From Clostridium sp. SCN 57-10 (GTDB lineage: Bacteria > Bacillota > Clostridia > Oscillospirales > Butyricicoccaceae), in the NCBI GenBank assembly GCA_001725215.1, contig MEFT01000159.1:1-15951 (forward strand): a stretch of 15,951 bases of DNA. Reading direction: 5' to 3'. The translations under genes were made by a program, and so were the position numbers. This document shows positions 14,111-15,951 of the stretch, one piece after another (positions within the stretch are counted from its first letter, which is position 1; the number at the start of each line of letters is the position of its first letter). The notes beneath the pieces were generated by a model. That model was given only the letters and a program-made list of their open reading frames with translations, was not told the origin of the DNA and ran no database searches.

Positions 14111-14950
14111 TTACATGCGCTGGCGAAACGCCTCATAAAGCAGCACGGCGGCGGCGTTCGAAGCGTTGAGCGAAGTGATGCGTCCCTTTTGCGGGATGCT
14201 GACGATGAAGTCGCTCTGCTCGGCGGCAAGGCGCGATACGCCGAAACCCTCCGAGCCGATGACGATGGCGCACGGCATGGTAAAGTCGGCGTCATACATC
14301 GGGCGTGCGCCTTCCATATCGGCGGCAAAGACGAAGACGCCTTTCTTTTTCAGCTCTTCGATGGCCGACGCGATGTTCGCGCATTTGGCCACCGGTAGAT
14401 GCTCAAGCGCGCCTGCCGCCGCTTTGGCACATGCCGCGTTGAGTCCCGCGCTGCGTCGGCGCGGAATGACTACGCCGTGAGCGCCCGCCACTTCCGCGGA
14501 ACGGATGATGGCACCCAGATTGTGCGGATCGGTGATGCCGTCGCACAAAACGATGAGCGGCGCCTCACCGCGCTGCGCCGCAAGCGCCAGAATATCGTCA
14601 AGCTCCGCATACTGCACGGCCGCGCCGACCGCAATGACGCCCTGATGCGCGCCCGTCGCGCTCATCTGGTCGAGCTTACGGCGGTCGCATTCCTGCGTCG
14701 GTACGCCTTGCTTGCGCGCTTCGGCCAGAATACGGCCCAATGTGCCGGCCGAGCCGGCGGCAAAATAAATTTTATCGAGCGCACGGCCGCCGGAAAGCGC
14801 TTCCCAAACGGCGTTTTTGCCCTCAAGCATCCCTTCGTTTTCCTCGCGCGGCTCACGGTTTAACTGCTCGTCCGCCGCAAAAGCAGAACGCGGCGCCTTG
14901 GTGCGCGGGCGGGGCGGACGCGTACCCTCTCGCTTTTTGTCTTGGTGCAT
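14111..14950 (-). CDS. rlmB: 23S rRNA (guanosine-2'-O)-methyltransferase RlmB
   Basis: This 279-residue SPOUT-family (SpoU/TrmH) enzyme uses SAM to methylate the ribose of a 23S rRNA guanosine (G2251 in E. coli). Residues 1-40 are a basic, probably disordered extension. An L30e-like substrate-binding domain spans about 41-110 (MLEGKNAVWEALSGG). The catalytic SPOUT domain then has motif 1 NLGAIIRSAEVAGAHG (144-159), motif 2 IVIGSEGFGVSR (229-240) and motif 3 SLNASNAAAVLLYE (260-273). The ATG at 14950 has GGAGG (14957-14961) at 6 nt; Met41 has no comparable site. It has its own promoter and is followed by the P-type ATPase-like gene. Confidence 0.94.
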   Translation of the reverse strand: MHQDKKREGTRPPRPRTKAPRSAFAADEQLNREPREENEGMLEGKNAVWEALSGGRALDKIYFAAGSAGTLGRILAEARKQGVPTQECDRRKLDQMSATGAHQGVIAVGAAVQYAELDDILALAAQRGEAPLIVLCDGITDPHNLGAIIRSAEVAGAHGVVIPRRRSAGLNAACAKAAAGALEHLPVAKCANIASAIEELKKKGVFVFAADMEGARPMYDADFTMPCAIVIGSEGFGVSRLAAEQSDFIVSIPQKGRITSLNASNAAAVLLYEAFRQRM

Positions 14951-14983
14951 AAGACGCCTCCCAAATGTAGAAATAGTGTGTTT

Positions 14984-15012
14984 ATTATACTACAAAGAGG
15001 GCGCGGCGGCAA
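14984..15012 (-). promoter_or_regulatory. Sigma-A promoter of rlmB
   Basis: On the minus strand TTGCCG (15007-15012), a 17-nt spacer and a perfect TATAAT (14984-14989) lie 34 nt before the rlmB ATG. The -35 sits in the loop and last stem base of the hairpin at 14999-15021. Confidence 0.75.
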
Positions 15013-15021
15013 GCCGCGCCC
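14999..15021 (-). terminator. GC-rich hairpin overlapping the rlmB promoter
   Basis: GGGCGCGGC (14999-15007) pairs perfectly with GCCGCGCCC (15013-15021) around GGCAA. On the minus strand it is followed by TCTTTG, a weak U-run, so it may be a second terminator for the gene upstream. It covers the rlmB -35 element. Confidence 0.5.
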
Positions 15022-15050
15022 GGGGGGAAAATGAGTTTTTTTAGCGGAGG

Positions 15051-15070
15051 AAAAAACGGGCAGCGAGCCC
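15051..15070 (-). terminator. Terminator of the BofC-like gene
   Basis: On the minus strand GGGC-TCGCT-GCCC is followed by G and six T residues (the A-run at 15051-15056). The stem is only 4 bp, but the U-run is the best in the window. It ends the transcript of the BofC-like gene about 125 nt past its stop. Confidence 0.6.
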
Positions 15071-15176
15071 CGATCTTCTGCACGCCAAAAAGCCCTCCGG
15101 ACCCTGCTTTCCACGAAAGCCCAAGGGCTTAACCTGCTTGTTTAGCAGAGAAACGCTAGATGTCTTTAAAGATCGG
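15070..15176 (-). other. Possible structured 3' untranslated region
   Basis: CCGATCTT (15070-15077) and AAGATCGG (15169-15176) form a perfect 8-bp closing helix around about 90 nt, starting 4 nt past the stop of the BofC-like gene. Inside, GGGCTT at 15125-15130 can pair either with AAGCCC at 15117-15122 or with AAGCCC at 15090-15095; the latter is followed by a T-run on the minus strand. A smaller CTGC/GCAG hairpin lies at 15134-15148. No tRNA or known RNA family was recognised. Confidence 0.35.
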
Positions 15177-15180
15177 CAAG

Positions 15181-15522
15181 TTACGAGCCGTAATCCTCGA
15201 GAAGCTGCGAAAGCTCTTCTTCGGTGTGCAGAACAATTCCGTTCTCCAGTGCGCTGCGGTCTGCCTCAGGCAGTGCGCCCGTATAAATGTCAAGCAGGTA
15301 GACAGGGCGGGTGGGCTCATTCACACGGTAAACGGCGAGGCGCCCGCCGTAATCGCGCACGATATATTTTCCTTCCAAAGCGGAAACCGCCTCGGTGCGG
15401 GGCGCGGCAGACACGGGCAGCTCTGTCTGGGAGTGCCGCGGCATCGCAAAAGCGGCCAGCACAAAGACGAGGGCGGCACCGGCACAAAGCAGCATAATGA
15501 TTTTGCGCTGCGATTCTTTCAT
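15181..15522 (-). CDS. BofC C-terminal-domain-like membrane-anchored protein
   Basis: This 113-residue protein has one N-terminal membrane helix (about 8-26) and an exported domain. The domain YIVRDYGGRLAVYRV, then VYLLDIYTGALPEADRSAL, and the end LHTEEELSQLLEDYGS follow the pattern of the BofC C-terminal domain. In Bacillus, BofC is made in the forespore and restrains the SpoIVB protease. In Clostridia such domains are often found on small proteins of unknown role, so the function here is inferred. The start is the ATG at 15522 with AAGGA at 10 nt; a GTG at 15531 lies against that site. A -10 TATAGT lies upstream. The gene is divergent from a penicillin-binding protein gene. Confidence 0.75.
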   Translation of the reverse strand: MKESQRKIIMLLCAGAALVFVLAAFAMPRHSQTELPVSAAPRTEAVSALEGKYIVRDYGGRLAVYRVNEPTRPVYLLDIYTGALPEADRSALENGIVLHTEEELSQLLEDYGS

Positions 15523-15566
15523 CGGGCTCACTTCCTTTTTGGATAGTGTTCCCTGCCAGATGCCTT

Positions 15567-15572
15567 ACTATA
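15567..15572 (-). promoter_or_regulatory. Candidate -10 of the BofC-like gene
   Basis: TATAGT on the minus strand lies 44 nt before the ATG at 15522. A TTGTGA 15 nt upstream is a possible but closely spaced -35. No clear sigma-F or sigma-G promoter was seen. Confidence 0.4.
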
Positions 15573-15619
15573 CAAAAACAGGAATCTTCACAATTAGAGT
15601 GGATTTTGCCTAAAGATTA

Positions 15620-15628
15620 TGGTAAGAT
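15620..15628 (+). promoter_or_regulatory. Candidate extended -10 of the penicillin-binding protein gene
   Basis: TGGTAAGAT (15620-15628) resembles an extended -10 about 45 nt before the ATG at 15673. No good -35 is visible, so this call is weak. Confidence 0.3.
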
Positions 15629-15672
15629 AAGCTGTATTGTTATCAACACCCATCCCTTTCCGAAAGGAGCGC

Positions 15673-15951
15673 ATGAAATTGAACGCAAAGAAGAAAACGG
15701 CAGAGCACCGCGGACGTGTGATCGCGAAAAACATCGGCATGGTTTTGCTGACCTGCGTGCTCGTCGCGATGACAACGGCCGCCATTTGCGGTATGGTATT
15801 TGCCATCTACATCAACAAATACATCAATCCCCAGCTCGACGTTGACCTCAACGCCGTGCGTCTCAATCTGACCAGCTTTATCTATTACGAGGATAAGGAG
15901 ACAGGCGAGCAGCGCGAGCTTGAAAAGCTGTATGGTATTGAAAACCGCGTG
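15673..15951 (+). CDS. Class A penicillin-binding protein, N-terminal fragment
   Basis: The first 93 residues of a longer protein run off the right edge. A basic cytoplasmic tail (KLNAKKKTAEHRGR) is followed by one membrane helix at about 20-47 and then YINKYINPQLDVDLNAVRLN. With LTSFIYYEDKETGEQRELE, this is the wording found just before the glycosyltransferase domain of clostridial PBP1A-type enzymes, which polymerise and cross-link peptidoglycan outside the membrane. The catalytic domains are outside the window, so the call rests on the N-terminus only. AAAGGAG lies 3 nt before the ATG, rather close. A TTG two codons later would have better spacing, but the ATG is preferred. Confidence 0.8.
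   Translation, partial: MKLNAKKKTAEHRGRVIAKNIGMVLLTCVLVAMTTAAICGMVFAIYINKYINPQLDVDLNAVRLNLTSFIYYEDKETGEQRELEKLYGIENRV

Noticed and set aside
15040..15180. tRNA or other known structured RNA gene
   Set aside because: No GGTTCRA T-loop and no acceptor stem of the right geometry were found. Only the hairpins described are supported.

Overview
The window looks like the chromosome of a moderately GC-rich Gram-positive anaerobe of the class Clostridia, most like the Oscillospirales group. Pointers are strong purine-rich ribosome binding sites (GGAGG, AAGGAG) before nearly every gene, lipoprotein signal peptides, a BofC-like protein of the kind found in spore formers, a class A penicillin-binding protein of clostridial type, and sigma-A promoters with extended -10 boxes. 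No rRNA, tRNA, CRISPR array, transposase or phage gene was seen. The taxonomic placement is inference from protein resemblance.

Left part (1-5391, minus strand). A homoserine dehydrogenase gene (hom) is followed by a response regulator, a sensor kinase with almost no extracytoplasmic loop, an ABC ATPase and an FtsX-type permease that runs off the left edge. Regulator and kinase overlap by 4 bp, as do ATPase and permease. Between kinase and ATPase lies a palindrome with a TGACA-N4-TGTCA core, placed just upstream of a promoter with a poor -35. The block reads as a self-contained peptide-sensing and detoxification module in which the regulator switches on the transporter.

Middle part (5400-8720, plus strand). 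A promoter divergent from hom drives a MATE efflux pump and rlmA (23S rRNA guanine methyltransferase). Next come trxA (thioredoxin) and an overlapping rhodanese-domain gene whose start codon is uncertain. A 15-bp hairpin ends the unit.

8789-11790 (minus strand). A visibly AT-richer lipoprotein gene with DUF4932-like features has its own strong promoter and a leader of about 150 nt. Beyond a clear terminator come a small two-CBS-domain protein with a leader of about 135 nt, and a small Mpv17/PMP22-like membrane protein.

11847-15532 (minus strand), then plus to the edge. rlmB (23S rRNA 2'-O-methyltransferase) is followed 54 nt later by the most unusual gene here: a 721-residue membrane protein with the outline of a P1B-type ATPase in which every catalytic motif has been lost. 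Upstream of rlmB is a BofC-like gene with a structured 3' end. Divergent from it, a class A penicillin-binding protein gene runs off the right edge.
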